From contig NC_067204.1 of NCBI RefSeq assembly GCF_026262505.1, positions 8,279,797 to 8,343,796 on the forward strand: 64,000 bases of DNA, read 5' to 3'. This DNA is from Trichomonas vaginalis G3. Taxonomy: Eukaryota > Parabasalia > Trichomonadida > Trichomonadidae. Below are positions 20,897 through 32,265 of the stretch, piece after piece. The notes below the pieces were generated by a model, which was given only the letters and a program-made list of their open reading frames with translations, was not told the origin of the DNA and made no database searches. A program made the translations under genes and the position numbers. Each line of letters starts with the position of its first letter. Position 1 is the stretch's first letter.

Positions 20897-21520
20897 ATGG
20901 CTTCAAACAAAAATGGACTTAGAAATACAATTCTAAATATAGCATCTAAAACCGGAAATCTCATACTTGTGAGCTCTATCATTGAAAATGATTGCAACGA
21001 CGAATGCAGGTGCGATATAGAAGCAAAGAATAATAATGGAAATACTCCACACATTAATGCATTATTAAAAAGTCATCTTGAAGTTGTTAAATATCTTATA
21101 TCTGTTGGGGTAAACAAAGAATCTAGGAGTAAATATGGAAATACACCCCTTATTCTTGCATCAAAAAAGGGTCATACTGAGGTTGTTAAATATCTTATCT
21201 CTGCTGGGGTTGATAAAGAAGCAATGAATTATGATGGGAAAACCGCACTCATTTGGGTAACAGAAATGGGTCATCTTGAAGTTGTTAGAAATCTCATTTC
21301 TGCTGGTACTAATAAAGAAGCAACATCTAAAAATGGAAATTCTATACTTGCTTTGGCATCAAGAAATGGCCATCTTGACGTCGAAATTTTTCTTATCTCT
21401 GCAGGTGTTGATAAAGAAGCAAAGAATAAACATGGAGACACTGCACTCATATGTGCATCACAAAATGGCCATCTTGAAGTCGTTGAATATCTTAATTCTG
21501 TAGGGTTGTTTAAAGAATAA
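20897..21520 (+). CDS. Short ankyrin-repeat protein
   Basis: 207 residues, almost wholly ankyrin repeats (about five) of the tightly conserved trichomonad type, each like GHLEVVKYLISAGVDKEAKN and NTPLILASKKGH. Proteins of this class are usually much longer, so this may be a truncated family member; the C-terminus breaks off in mid-repeat (LNSVGLFKE). ATG at 20897; there is no clear Initiator. High similarity among its own repeats indicates recent expansion or gene conversion. Confidence 0.75.
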   Translation: MASNKNGLRNTILNIASKTGNLILVSSIIENDCNDECRCDIEAKNNNGNTPHINALLKSHLEVVKYLISVGVNKESRSKYGNTPLILASKKGHTEVVKYLISAGVDKEAMNYDGKTALIWVTEMGHLEVVRNLISAGTNKEATSKNGNSILALASRNGHLDVEIFLISAGVDKEAKNKHGDTALICASQNGHLEVVEYLNSVGLFKE

Positions 21521-22049
21521 ATGCATAATGATGAATAAACTGTGCCAGATGAACCCGATAATTCGTATGTTGTCATTTATGATGTAAAAATATTCAACAA
21601 TAAATTTAAATTTCATATGTTAGCCATAATGTTAAAATCATCTGACATTTTTTAAATTACTTTTCTATACTGAAAGAATAATTATTTTAATGATACATCA
21701 TGAAATAAATCTCATTTGACAATATATTTTTTTTGATTATATGTCCATAATAGCATTTTTATTATTTTCAAAATTATATAATCTTGGAATTCTATAGAAT
21801 GGTTGATAATAATAATGCTTATAGATGTGTACTTGAATCATTGCATTGCTAAAGATATAACTTCATATCACCAACTCTCAGAGCATAAATGATATACAAA
21901 ATTGCATAATTCATCATTGAAACAGTTTCCTAGAAGACCAATCATCCTTCCTGAGCGATATTAAAAAATTCCATTGGCAGAATTTAGAAATCAAATATCA
22001 AAAAAAGGCACTTTTTTAAACCAGACAAACTACTTGAATTTCCAGAGTG
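21521..22049. other. Intergenic region upstream of RPC2
   Basis: 529 bp, AT-rich, with no gene or clear repeat. GCACTTTTTTA near 22008 is the nearest thing to an Initiator for RPC2. Confidence 0.55.
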
Positions 22050-25000
22050 ATGACAGAGAATCATGTAAAATTCGCTCAAAACGTGAAATCTGAATCACAT
22101 CTTCCCGATATGGCTCAGGCCATTTCTGAAGAAGATCTGAGAGATCCACATGGTCCAAAGCGCGCATCAGATGTCACACTTCCTGACCCAGATTCGAAGT
22201 GGAACTTGATTCCTCTTATTCTTAAATCCACAGGATTGATCAAGCTTCAATTAAATTCATTTAATGACTTCATTGAATCAGGTTTAACTAAAATTATGAA
22301 CGCAAATAAGGAAGTTATATTTTCAGAAAACCCGCGCGTTTACATTCGTTATAAAAACATTTATGTCGACCGTCCAAAAATTCGTAACCAAATTCTTACG
22401 CCTCAAATGTGCCGTCTTTCCGATGAAACTTATTCAGGAAACGTTTTAGTTGACTACGACTTTGTTAACGGCTCCACAGTTAAATCATTTAATAACCAAT
22501 GCATCGCGAAGTTACCGATTATGCTCCAATCGAACCGCTGCTACTTATATAACGCGAGTGATGAAACATTTGCAAAATACGATGAATGCAGATACGATCC
22601 CGGTGGCTATTTCGTCATCAACGGCACAGAGAGAGTCGTCCATGTCCAAGAACAATCTCCTTACAACAGAATTTTAATTGAGCACCTTGCGAACGGAAAT
22701 AAGACTGCTGTTGTCAACAGTTCAACTTCTACCCACAAGACACGTGTCGAGCTCATATGGAAGAAAGATACCCTCGCTTTACATCATAATGCTCTTAGCG
22801 AAGATATCCCAATTTTTGTTCTCTTCCGCGCTATGGGCGTTACATCAGATCAAGAGGTTATCCAACTAGTTGACCCTACAGGTGCTGTTGGCCACCTTTT
22901 GATGAGCAGTTTGCAAGAAATTATTAAATTAGAAATTTCAACACAAGATCAAGCCATCCAACTCATAGAACGTCGCCTTAAATTCTTAACAATCACAGGT
23001 ATCGATGCTACGCGCGAAGAACGAAATATGAAGGGATATAAAGGCCGTGAATTCCTCCGTTCCATGGTTCTTCCTCATATCCCATCTACACTTACAGACT
23101 TCCGCCGTAAGTCCGTTTTCGTCGGATTTATGACTCGTTGGCTCTTATTAAGCGCTATCGATCCTCGAATGATCGACGGACGCGATTTCTTCGGCAACAA
23201 ACGTCTCGAATTAGCAGGTGAATTACTTGAGCTTCTTTTCGAAGATCTTTTCAAGACATTCAACGCTTCAATGCAGAAAACCGTATCTCGTACGATTAAC
23301 AAATCGAAAGGTATCGATCCAAGCAATATCGCGCAAGCAATGCACAGCGAAACAATTACTCACGGTCTCAAATACGCCATTTCCTCAGGAAACTGGAATA
23401 TCACCAGATTCAAGATGATGAGAGCCGGCGTTTCCCAGTTGCTTGGCCGTATGTCATACCTTCAATTTGTATCCATGGTTACCCGTATTTCCTCCCATTT
23501 CGAGAAGACACAAAAAGTGGCAGGAGCACGTCTTCTTTATCCCTCTCAATTTGGCTTCATTTGTCCCTCAGACACTCCAGAAGGTGCCCAATGCGGTCTG
23601 ATCAAGAATTTCGCATTGACAGTCCATGTAACTGTTTGGGCCGATCCAGCTCCAGCCAGACGAACTCTTCTTGACTTAGGAGTTGAAGAACTCGTTGTTT
23701 TTTCAGGCGAAGAAATCTCAAACAACTACATTGTCATGCTCAACGGCGAACCCATTGGAATCATCGATGATCCATACTCCATTTGCCGCAGATTCAGACA
23801 AGTCAGACGTCGTCATTGGGTTGACAAATTCGCTGCAATTTGGATTGTCGAAGCCAAGAAATGCATCAACGTTTCGACAGAGGCAGGACGTGTTTGCAGA
23901 CCATTGATCATTGTTGAGGACCACAAATCGAAATTGACACAGGAATTGATGGACCAAGTCAACCGCGGAGAAATCAATTTCGATTATCTCTTGGACAATG
24001 GTATAATCGAGTACGTCGATGTCAATGAAATGACTGATTGCCTCATCGCATTCAACGATAAAGATATCGAAGAAGAAAGGAAGAATTGCGTCAATGATCC
24101 TCCTCTCGCGAAAGGAGAACTTCGATATTTCACACACCTTGAAATCCACAATGCACAAATGCTTGGTGTTTGCGCAGGTGTCGTTCCATGTCCTCACCAC
24201 AACCAGTCTCCTCGTAATACTTACCAATGCGCTATGGGTAAACAGGCAATTGGTCCAACAGCTCTCAACATCATGCACAGAGTTGACAAATCCACATATT
24301 TCAACTGTTACCCACAGCAACCAATGGTACAGACGAGAACAATCAGATTGTCAAGGTACCACGAGATGCCTTGTGGACAGAACGCAATGGTCGCTATTAT
24401 GTCTTATTCAGGACATGATATCGAAGATGCCCTTCTTATGAACAAAGCATCGTTGGACAGAGGTTTCGGAAGAAGATATTATCTTTCAAAACTTGATTTG
24501 ATGCTAAAGAATTATCAAGGAGGAGTTATTGGTGATAGAATCGCTCCTCTTGATAGAGAAAGGCCGGAAAACATTGCAAGTCCACAGTATTCTTTGTTGG
24601 ATGCAGATGGTATCATAAGACCAGGAGAAAGAATCGAAAAAGGAATGATTTACGCAAATAAATATGTTCCTTTGAATTTCGAGGAATCTCCTGTCAAATT
24701 CATGGCACAACCAGCTCGTTACAACTATTATCCTGTGATGATCCAAAACGTGTCTGTCTATACAACAGAAACAACACAGGTCATCAAGATTAAAACAGCT
24801 GATTTCAGAAGACCAGAACTAGGTGACAAATTCTCTTCAAGACATGGACAAAAAGGTGTCATCGGTTTAATCGTTCCTCAAGAAGACATGCCATATACAG
24901 AGGACGGAATCTGTCCGGACATGATCATGAATCCACACGGTTTCCCAAGTAGAATGACTGTAGGAAAAATGATCGAACTCGTGTCAGGAAAAGTCGGAAT

Positions 25001-25538
25001 TCTCACAGGAAGAATTGGAAATGGAACTGCTTTTTCATCTGACAGAGTCAAAGATATCGCTGATGATTTGATCGCTGCAGGTTATTCTTACTCAGGAAAG
25101 GACATGCTCATGTCAGGAATCACTGGAGAACCTCTCTACGCGTACATCTTCTTCGGACCTGTTTTCTACCAATCATTGAAACACATGGTCAAAGATAAGA
25201 TGCAGGCAAGAGCTACAGGACAAGTTCAGTACTTGACAAGACAGCCAACACAAGGAAGATCAAGACAGGGTGGTATGAGACTCGGTGAAATGGAAAGAGA
25301 TTGCTTGATCGGTTATGGAGCTGCTTCAATCCTTTACGAGAGAATGTTGATTTCTTCTGATGTTTATGAAGCAAATGTTTGCGCTAAATGCGGATTCATC
25401 GGTTACGAAGGATACTGCACACACTGCAAGACAAAGGAGTACATGAAGATTGTTAGAATGCCTTACGCTTGCAAGCTTTTGTTCTATGAATTAATGGCAA
25501 TGGGAATCGCTCCAAAGGTCAGATTAGAAGACCTTTAA
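22050..25538 (+). CDS. RPC2: RNA polymerase III second-largest subunit
   Basis: 1162 residues from ATG at 22050 (the GTG just before is not used). It is a full-length Rpb2-family subunit with GDKFSSRHGQKG, GKQAIGPTALN, MRLGEMERDCLIGYGA and a C-terminal zinc ribbon CAKCGFIGYEGYCTHCK. Several stretches fit Pol III (POLR3B/Rpc128) and not Pol II: LSEDIPIFVLFRAMGVTSDQ, SHFEKTQKVAGARLLYPSQF, LLGVCAG-like MLGVCAGVVPCPHHNQSPRN, GKDMLMSGITGEPLYAYIFF, and the GY-G-C zinc ribbon. It forms half of the active-site cleft and transcribes tRNA, 5S and other small RNAs in the nucleus. Length is normal. Confidence 0.95.
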   Translation: MTENHVKFAQNVKSESHLPDMAQAISEEDLRDPHGPKRASDVTLPDPDSKWNLIPLILKSTGLIKLQLNSFNDFIESGLTKIMNANKEVIFSENPRVYIRYKNIYVDRPKIRNQILTPQMCRLSDETYSGNVLVDYDFVNGSTVKSFNNQCIAKLPIMLQSNRCYLYNASDETFAKYDECRYDPGGYFVINGTERVVHVQEQSPYNRILIEHLANGNKTAVVNSSTSTHKTRVELIWKKDTLALHHNALSEDIPIFVLFRAMGVTSDQEVIQLVDPTGAVGHLLMSSLQEIIKLEISTQDQAIQLIERRLKFLTITGIDATREERNMKGYKGREFLRSMVLPHIPSTLTDFRRKSVFVGFMTRWLLLSAIDPRMIDGRDFFGNKRLELAGELLELLFEDLFKTFNASMQKTVSRTINKSKGIDPSNIAQAMHSETITHGLKYAISSGNWNITRFKMMRAGVSQLLGRMSYLQFVSMVTRISSHFEKTQKVAGARLLYPSQFGFICPSDTPEGAQCGLIKNFALTVHVTVWADPAPARRTLLDLGVEELVVFSGEEISNNYIVMLNGEPIGIIDDPYSICRRFRQVRRRHWVDKFAAIWIVEAKKCINVSTEAGRVCRPLIIVEDHKSKLTQELMDQVNRGEINFDYLLDNGIIEYVDVNEMTDCLIAFNDKDIEEERKNCVNDPPLAKGELRYFTHLEIHNAQMLGVCAGVVPCPHHNQSPRNTYQCAMGKQAIGPTALNIMHRVDKSTYFNCYPQQPMVQTRTIRLSRYHEMPCGQNAMVAIMSYSGHDIEDALLMNKASLDRGFGRRYYLSKLDLMLKNYQGGVIGDRIAPLDRERPENIASPQYSLLDADGIIRPGERIEKGMIYANKYVPLNFEESPVKFMAQPARYNYYPVMIQNVSVYTTETTQVIKIKTADFRRPELGDKFSSRHGQKGVIGLIVPQEDMPYTEDGICPDMIMNPHGFPSRMTVGKMIELVSGKVGILTGRIGNGTAFSSDRVKDIADDLIAAGYSYSGKDMLMSGITGEPLYAYIFFGPVFYQSLKHMVKDKMQARATGQVQYLTRQPTQGRSRQGGMRLGEMERDCLIGYGAASILYERMLISSDVYEANVCAKCGFIGYEGYCTHCKTKEYMKIVRMPYACKLLFYELMAMGIAPKVRLEDL

Positions 25539-25948
25539 TTTTTTTTATTTATAAAGTTTTTTTTGATTTTATTAATTTTTTTAGTATTTTCTTTAGATAA
25601 AGATGAAACTTTATTTAGCTTATCAATGGTATCAAATTAACTATCATTTTGGGTGCAATTATGCCCCTATGACATGACCTTCAATTCAGATGTTTAAGGT
25701 TAATTTTCAATGATGTTTCACATCAGTTGTCAAAAATTTGAATAAAAGTCAGATGGGCGTAATGGCAACTTTAAGTGATTTTTTTAAAAAGCACTACAGA
25801 TTTGCCCCTAGTATTAAGGAATTGATATATGCACATCACATATAGATAATATCGTTGATTATTAAAAAAACAATATTGTTTTGCTATATATATGAGAAAT
25901 CAACAGTATCAAATATGATTTTTGAAGAGGAAATCATCAAATAATCTT
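25539..25948. other. Intergenic region between RPC2 and the discoidin-like array
   Basis: 410 bp holding the second copy of the ~80-bp repeat (25695-25775) also seen at 20755-20835. No gene. Confidence 0.55.
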
Positions 25949-26557
25949 TTACTGATTAGCAATATTTAAATTGATAACAGAAAGGAGCTGATTAGCTTGG
26001 CAGCATTTCCAGACAAATGAATGCCAAAAAACGCCTTCTCTGAAAAAACCAAATATTTCAAGTTCATCAAGACAGAATACATATGGAAATCTTGGATCAT
26101 TCGACTGAGAATTTAGAGAATTTTCAACAAATCGAATAGATCTTAAATTTTCAGTAAATTTATCAATTGAAAAAGTCTTACTTCTAATTGATGCAAATGG
26201 AGAATTACGAACTTCGCTAAAATTCTTCCAATTTGTTCCAATCAGACCTTGAAGTGTCCAATTGATGGGATTATATGGTTGTTCACCAGAGGGATTTCTC
26301 GCAATAAATGTGTAACTAGTTGGAGTGAATGTGTATGGACTTTTAAAATCGATTTGAATGAATGGAAATAGTTGGTTTTTAGAGCACCAATCTGTAAATG
26401 TTTTACCAATTATATTATCAATGAGACAATTTTTACGGTGGTTTTGATCCCAAACAGTAGAGCTGACACTTAAATTATATAAATCTTTATAGTTGTGTAG
26501 AATGCCGTTATAGTCCGTGTCATACTTAGAATATGTATATCCATTGTAGTTACTCAC
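25949..26557 (-). pseudogene. Discoidin-like (F5/8C) array copy 1, open frame without ATG
   Basis: 202 codons in one uninterrupted frame. It carries the galactose-binding/F5/8C-like fold seen in BTBD9-type proteins: IQIDFKSPYTFTPTSYTFIA, NPINWTLQGLIGTNWKNFSE, KTFSIDKFTENLRSIRF and FCLDELEIFG. At the family's start position the codon is GTG (26557), directly preceded by TAA, and no ATG exists anywhere in the frame. So either the gene is silent or it uses an unconventional start. Close paralogues follow upstream. Confidence 0.7.
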
Positions 26558-26691
26558 TTATACATGTAAAAAATTTAATTGAGTACATGAGATTTCCCAA
26601 CAAATGGAAATTGTAAACTAAAAGTGTAAATAATTACATCAAATTTTGACACCGTAACACTTTACAAATTTCGGAAATGGAAAATCTTTAA

Positions 26692-27306
26692 TTATAAAGC
26701 AAATATAGTATTGACGAGCGAAACTAATTGAACCGGATTATAGCCTGCCCAATTTTGCGAAAGATAACAAATTCCTTTTCTGATAAAACCAAATATTTCA
26801 AGTTCATCAAGACAGAATAAATATGGGAACTCTGGATGATTCCACTTTGAATTTGGTGAATTTTGAACAAATCTAATCGATTTCAAATTTTCGGTAAATT
26901 TATCAATTGAAAAGGTCTTGCTATTAACTATAGCGAGGGAAGATTTTTGAATGTCGCTTATATTCTTCCATTTTGTTCTAATCAAACCTTGAACTGTCCA
27001 GTTAATAGGATTATAAGACCCTAAACTAGAAATATTTCTCGCAACAAATGTGTAACTGGTTGGAGTGAATGTGAATGGACTTTTAAAATCGATTTGAATT
27101 AATTCATATAAATTATTTTTGGAACACCAATCTTGATATAAAATCCCAGTTAAATTATCAATGATATAACTTGGGCGTGAGTTTGATCCCAAACGTTAGA
27201 GCTAGCACTTAAAGTGTATATATATAAAGATATCCTTATAATTATGCAGAATTCCATTATAGCCCGAGTCATACTTGGCATGTGTGTATCTATTTTAGTT
27301 ACTCAT
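26692..27306 (-). pseudogene. Discoidin-like array copy 2, broken
   Basis: It has ATG at 27306 at the family start position, but the fourth codon is TAA (27295-27297) and the frame shifts again after the HNYKDI segment (~27220-27240). The rest of the domain is open from 27192 to 26692 and very similar to copies 1 and 3 (SPFTFTPTSYTFVARN, INWTVQGLIRTKWKNISD, FCLDELEIFG). It is a decayed paralogue. Confidence 0.85.
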
Positions 27307-27508
27307 TTATGCGAATAAAGAATTTTGTTTAGCTAATAAGAATTTCAGGGGAAATTGGCATATTTAGACCACTTGAACAATGTAAATACGCAAGCATATG
27401 AGATGTGAATTAATGGTAAATAGTTTTGGACTAAATTGCATCAATAGGAAAATACAAACTTTTCTGAATGTAAGAAAAGTGATATCTGAGAGTTAAAATA
27501 ATTCTTTA

Positions 27509-28110
27509 TTATAGAATAATAATAACACCAATGAATGAAATGAATTGCATTGGATGATAACATCTGTAATTTTGTGAAAGTAAGCAAATACCTTTTCTGA
27601 TTATACCAAATATTTCCAATTCATCAAGACAGAATACTAATGGAAATTTTGGATCATTCGGGCGAGAATTTGGAGAATTTTGAACAAATCTAATCGATTT
27701 CAAATTTTCTGAAAATTGATCAATTGTAAATGTCTTGCTATTAACTGTGGCGAGTGGCGAGTTTTGAACATCACTTATATTCTTCCAATTTGTTCTAATC
27801 AAGCCTTGAACTGTCCAGTTAATAGGATTATAGGGTTGGTCACCAGAAACATTTCTCGCAACAAATGTGTAACTGGTTGGAGTGAATGTGAATGGACTTT
27901 TAAAATCGATTTGAATAAATTCATATAAGTTGTAGAACACCAATCTTGAAGTAACGTGCCAGTTTTATTATCAACGAGATAATTAGGGCGTGAGCTTTGA
28001 TCCCAAACGTTAGAGCTCGCACTTAAAGTGTATAAATCCTTATAATTATGCAGAATTCCATTATAGTCAGAGTCATACTTGGCATATATGTAGTTATTAT
28101 AGTCACTCAC
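27509..28110 (-). pseudogene. Discoidin-like array copy 3, GTG at start position and one frameshift
   Basis: The N-terminal frame (28110 to ~27930, SDYNNYIYAKYDSDYNGILH) starts with GTG where intact copies have ATG. A frameshift near 27928-27937, at the codons for DWCSxxNLYEF, moves the rest into another frame that runs to 27509 (SPFTFTPTSYTFVARN, FCLDELEIFGIIRKG). It is closest to copy 2 in sequence. Confidence 0.85.
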
Positions 28111-28445
28111 TTGATTGAATCAAATATGTTGATTTAAATTTTTCAAATTCTGTTTTTTTATGTCACATGTCATTCATCAATTAAAGACCTACAGCATGGT
28201 TATGCTGTATTCTCACATAATAAACTGTTGTGGTGATTATGATGGAAATTGGAATAGTGTTCTATATCGACTTATAAGGCTCTGGATTATAACGAATAAT
28301 AACGTAACATTTTATTTTCAGAGGCATAAATTATGCAGCTGCAATTGTTATTGCCTCAAACTAGTTACTATATGAAAAATGATTTCAAATTATTAGAAAA
28401 TAAATTGAAACTTTTACAATATAATATAAAAATCTTTATAATATT

Positions 28446-29048
28446 CTATGTTACAGTAATTAAAGTGAGAAATATAAGAAATTGGTTCTGATTAAAACTC
28501 CAGAATTGTGAGATATAACATTTTCTTTTCCTTATAATACCAAATATTTCTAGTTCAGCAAGACAAAATGAATGAGGACTAATTGTATCAGGTCCTAAAG
28601 AATTCATGGAAATTTGCATAAATCGAATAGAATTTAAATATTCGGAAAATTTATCAATTGTAAATGTTTTGCTTTTCTTCACATCTAAGGTTGAGTTTCG
28701 GACTTCGCTAATATTTTTCCATTCGCCTCCGAACAAACCTTGAACTGTCCAATTTATAGGATTATATGCATCATTTTCTGAAGAATTCCTTACAACAAAT
28801 GTATAGCTTGTGGGAGTCAATGTATATGGATTTTTAAAATCAATCTGAACATATTGATACAATAAGCTTTGCGAACACCAATCTGTATATAGTCGATCGA
28901 TTACATTATCAATGAGATAGCCTGGGCGTTTATTGTCCTCAAGGTTAATTGAACTGACATGCAAAGTGTATATATCTTGATAATTATGCAATATTCCGCT
29001 ATAATCAGAGTCATGCTTTGCATGCACATAATCATTATAGTTACTCAT
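28446..29048 (-). CDS. Discoidin-like (F5/8C) protein, array copy 4, intact
   Basis: 200 residues, ATG at 29048. The N-terminal ~40 residues (SNYNDYVHAKHDSDYSGILH) are family-specific. Then comes a discoidin-like beta-sandwich: YVQIDFKNPYTLTPTSYTFV, NPINWTVQGLFGGEWKNISE, KTFTIDKFSEYLNSIRFMQI, FCLAELEIFG. The C-terminus is short, variable and apolar (QNQFLIFLTLITVT). There is no signal peptide. Related domains in BTBD9-type proteins mediate binding; here the domain stands alone, and ligand and role are unknown. Confidence 0.75.
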   Translation of the reverse strand: MSNYNDYVHAKHDSDYSGILHNYQDIYTLHVSSINLEDNKRPGYLIDNVIDRLYTDWCSQSLLYQYVQIDFKNPYTLTPTSYTFVVRNSSENDAYNPINWTVQGLFGGEWKNISEVRNSTLDVKKSKTFTIDKFSEYLNSIRFMQISMNSLGPDTISPHSFCLAELEIFGIIRKRKCYISQFWSFNQNQFLIFLTLITVT

Positions 29049-29509
29049 CGGATCAGCATAGCATAAAAAATCACTTTAAATTTTTTGATTTAATTTTATC
29101 GGCACTGCGCACCGATAAATCTAATTCACGTTTATATATTAGCATCATTCAATATCCGAAATATGTTATTAATCATATAAATCTTGATGCAATAAAGTCA
29201 CAGGCAAATTTCTACTTTAGAAAAATACAGTGATTAATTGAAATATGTGAAGTCAGAATTTTGTTTCAAATATTTAATTGTGGGGTCAAAAACTTCTATT
29301 TAATTTGATATAAAAATAATGAGAATAAACGATAATTTCATAAACGATTTGAATGACAAACGAAGTCAATTCAAAATTGAAAAAAATTGAATTTTCATCA
29401 ACGGCGCACAAATTTTATGATAATAGTTTAAATTATAATTTCATTATGGACAAAAAAGCTATTTAGCATAATAAACTCTTATCTTCCTAGCGCCTATGTT
29501 AATGCAAAC

Positions 29510-29773
29510 ATGGCAAGGAGTGTAGCAAGACAAATACATGAACAACTCGGATTAAATGAATCACTTGCAACCAAATTAATCTATGATCACTTTCAAGGAA
29601 AATATGTCAGTGGCATTTATGTCAGTGCATGCGTTGCTTTAATATGCCAGCAACTAATTCAAATGGAAAAACATGCAAAATTTACTAATGCAAAACAAGT
29701 TTTGAAACAAAAACGTCTTCGAAGTCTAACAAGTGAAATCATTACTTTTTTCCCCTCTAGAATGATCCTTTAA
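29510..29773 (+). CDS. Small ORF between array copies, unknown
   Basis: 87 codons from ATG at 29510: basic/amphipathic, with ARQIHEQLGLNESLATKLIY and a Lys/Arg-rich end. I do not recognise it. It is the only plus-strand frame of any quality inside the array and could be a gene fragment. No Initiator is visible. Confidence 0.3.
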   Translation: MARSVARQIHEQLGLNESLATKLIYDHFQGKYVSGIYVSACVALICQQLIQMEKHAKFTNAKQVLKQKRLRSLTSEIITFFPSRMIL

Positions 29774-29855
29774 AAAAGGTATATTATCAATATATTTACA
29801 TTAAATTAAGCAAATAATTACAATTTTACAGATAAAAAATGTATACAGTTTCTTA

Positions 29856-30461
29856 TCATAAAAGAATAAAAACACTAATAATTGAAAGGAATTGAAGAGG
29901 GTATTTACAATTCCAATTTATCGATAGATAACAAATTCCTTTCCTAATAATACCAAATATTTCTAATTCAACAAGGCAAAATACTTTTGGCGCTACAGTA
30001 TAAGGTCCTTTTGAATTTATTGAAATTTGAACAAATCGAAGAGAATTTAAATTTTCGACATAATTATCAATTGTAAAAGTTTTACTACTAATTATAGAAA
30101 AAGGTGAATTTCGAACTTCGCTGATATTCTCCCATTTAGATCCAATTAATCCTTGGACCGTCCAATTAATGGGATTAAACGCATCTGTTCTATTAGAATC
30201 TCTTACAAAAAATGTATAGCTCATAGGAGTAAAAGTGTATGGTTTTTTAAAATCGATTTGAATATATTCATATAAATTGTTTTTTGAACACCAGTATAAA
30301 TCTGTTTGATTGGGCTTATTATCAATAAGATAGCCAAGACGTAAATTGTTGTTAAAGTTAGTAGAACTTACATGTAAATTGTATAAATCGTGATAATTAT
30401 GCAGTATTCCATTATAATCAGAGTCATACTTTTCATGCACATAATTATTATACTCGCTCAT
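29856..30461 (-). CDS. Discoidin-like (F5/8C) protein, array copy 5, intact
   Basis: 201 residues, ATG at 30461, same architecture as copy 4: family N-terminus (SEYNNYVHEKYDSDYNGILH), then YIQIDFKKPYTFTPMSYTFF, NPINWTVQGLIGSKWENISE, KTFTIDNYVENLNSLRFVQI, FCLVELEIFGIIRKG and an apolar tail (LQFLSIISVFILL). Fifty nt upstream lies the motif ATATCACATGTCA (30516-30528) shared by other members of the array. Together with copy 4 it is the only copy with both ATG and an unbroken frame. Confidence 0.75.
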   Translation of the reverse strand: MSEYNNYVHEKYDSDYNGILHNYHDLYNLHVSSTNFNNNLRLGYLIDNKPNQTDLYWCSKNNLYEYIQIDFKKPYTFTPMSYTFFVRDSNRTDAFNPINWTVQGLIGSKWENISEVRNSPFSIISSKTFTIDNYVENLNSLRFVQISINSKGPYTVAPKVFCLVELEIFGIIRKGICYLSINWNCKYPLQFLSIISVFILL

Positions 30462-30790
30462 CGCATTAATTTAGCATAGATAATCATTTTCATTTATTTT
30501 TGAGAAATTATTTTTATATCACATGTCATCTGATCAGGAAATTTTTGAATTGAAATTAATCAACATATGTCATATCACATGTCAGAAAATGTTATTCATG
30601 TATTCTTGGCAATTGCTTTAAGGAGAACAAATTTACTTTATCAAAGCAATAACAACACCACACATATAATGCAGAAGAACAATAATTATATAAAACTTCT
30701 TGATTTCGATATTGAAAATCCAATATCCAGTTTCAACAAGCAGTAAACTGCTTTCAACATAATCATTATTTTAGTGGTCTTTTGATATTT

Positions 30791-31385
30791 TCATCTTAAA
30801 GCAGGAAGAATACTAATAAATGATATAAAATCGAGTGCCTGGCAGTTTTCACATTTTAATGTATGAACCCACTCTTCTTTCCTTATGGTACCGAATATTT
30901 CTAACTCAGAGAGGCAAAAATGATTATTTCCTTTTGAATTTATTGAATTTTGAAGAAATCGAATAGAATTTAAATTTTCTGTAAATGTTACAATCGAGAA
31001 AGTTTTGCTGATCATTTCGCTCAAAGATCTGTCTTGAACTTCAGTAATATTTTGCCATTCGTTTCCGATTTTGCCTTGAACTACCCAGCTAATGGGATTA
31101 AAACTATATCCATTCCAATAAGGTCTTACAAAAAATGTATAATTTGTTGGAGAATAAACAAATGGTTCTTTAAAATCGATTTGAACGAATTGATCTTTTT
31201 TATCATAGGAACACCAATTTCTAAACGGCCGATCAGTAATGTCATCGGTAAGATAATTGACGCGCTCAGGTCTATCACCATTAATAGAGCTTACACTTAT
31301 ATTATAGATATTTCGATAATTGTGTAAAATTCCATTATAATCAGAGTCACGTATTGCATTAATGTAGTTATTATACTCGCTTAAG
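30791..31385 (-). pseudogene. Discoidin-like array copy 6, open frame with TTA in place of ATG
   Basis: The frame is open over the whole domain (SEYNNYINAIRDSDYNGILH to FCLSELEIFGTIRKEEWVH), but the codon at the family start position (31385-31383) is TTA. The first internal ATG is past mid-domain (~31018). The SPTNYTFFVRPYWNGYSFNP and SWVVQGKIGNEWQNI segments group it with copy 7. The C-terminus is divergent and slightly short. Confidence 0.7.
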
Positions 31386-31599
31386 ATTAATAATTTCTTT
31401 ATTATTTCTATTTACTAGACTATATCCTACATTTTCGTGTAAGTTGTGCTCAATTGATTGATAACCCAAAACCGAAATTTGACAATCTGGTTTTGTTAAT
31501 TTCTACCAAATTCTACTTACCATGTATAGTTTTGAAAAAAAGATTCAACAAAAAATAATTTTTTTGAATGAACAAAAATGACGACGATTGAAGAGCTAC

Positions 31600-32265
31600 T
31601 TAAGGGTGCACCCGTATGTACGTTTATTTGAGAGGAGGAGGATTATATTTTTGAAAGGGTGAAACATTATGAATATGTTAATTATATAATAATATGTATT
31701 ATTATAAAAAAGAAAAAATAAAGCACGTTAAAATTTTCTTTCTTGATTTTTTACAAAATCGACTTAGAATTATGCAAAATATGTCTAAATAATTATAAAT
31801 TTCAAGTTAAATTTTAATTTTGATAAATAATTTAAATTTCAAAATATCAAGTTCAGTTCGACTATGTATGTAGTAATTCCTCAATAAAGTGCCAAAACCC
31901 TATTAAAATATATGAACATTTTCAACATTTTAATGTTTTTATTTAAAAATTTGATGGAATATGAGCTTCAAACAATTATTATGTAAATAAAAATAATTAA
32001 ATATATGTATTTATTCGTATTACAACCGTAGTAAGTCGATTCTTCCTTTCTTCTACTGAGTTTTGAATTTGATTTCGAATTGTAAAGAGATTCAAAGGGA
32101 AAATACTAGCGGAGAAAAACTACCTCCATGAAAGGGTCATAATGGACTCAAGTTGTATTTTTTGATATTTTTTGCTTTTCGAGCCTAAATAGGTAGCCAA
32201 GATAATGCCTAAAAATAAGGTTCTAAATTCTGAAGTTTACATGATCCTCTCGTGTGCACCCTTAA
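31600..32265. mobile_element. 666-bp TIR element inserted in the array (TTAA ends)
   Basis: TTAAGGGTGCAC at 31600-31611 is mirrored as GTGCACCCTTAA at 32254-32265. Termini inside TTAA fit a TTAA (piggyBac-type) or TA (mariner-type) target duplication; the sequence cannot separate these. The interior is non-coding. It sits in the spacer between array copies 6 and 7, which is therefore longer than the other spacers. The ends resemble those of the dispersed repeats at 35066 and 35480. Confidence 0.65.

Noticed and set aside
22050-25538. RNA polymerase II RPB2
   Set aside because: The blocks LSEDIPIFVLFRAMGV, SHFEKTQKVAGARLL and the GY-G-C zinc ribbon follow RPC2 (Pol III); Pol II-specific segments are missing.
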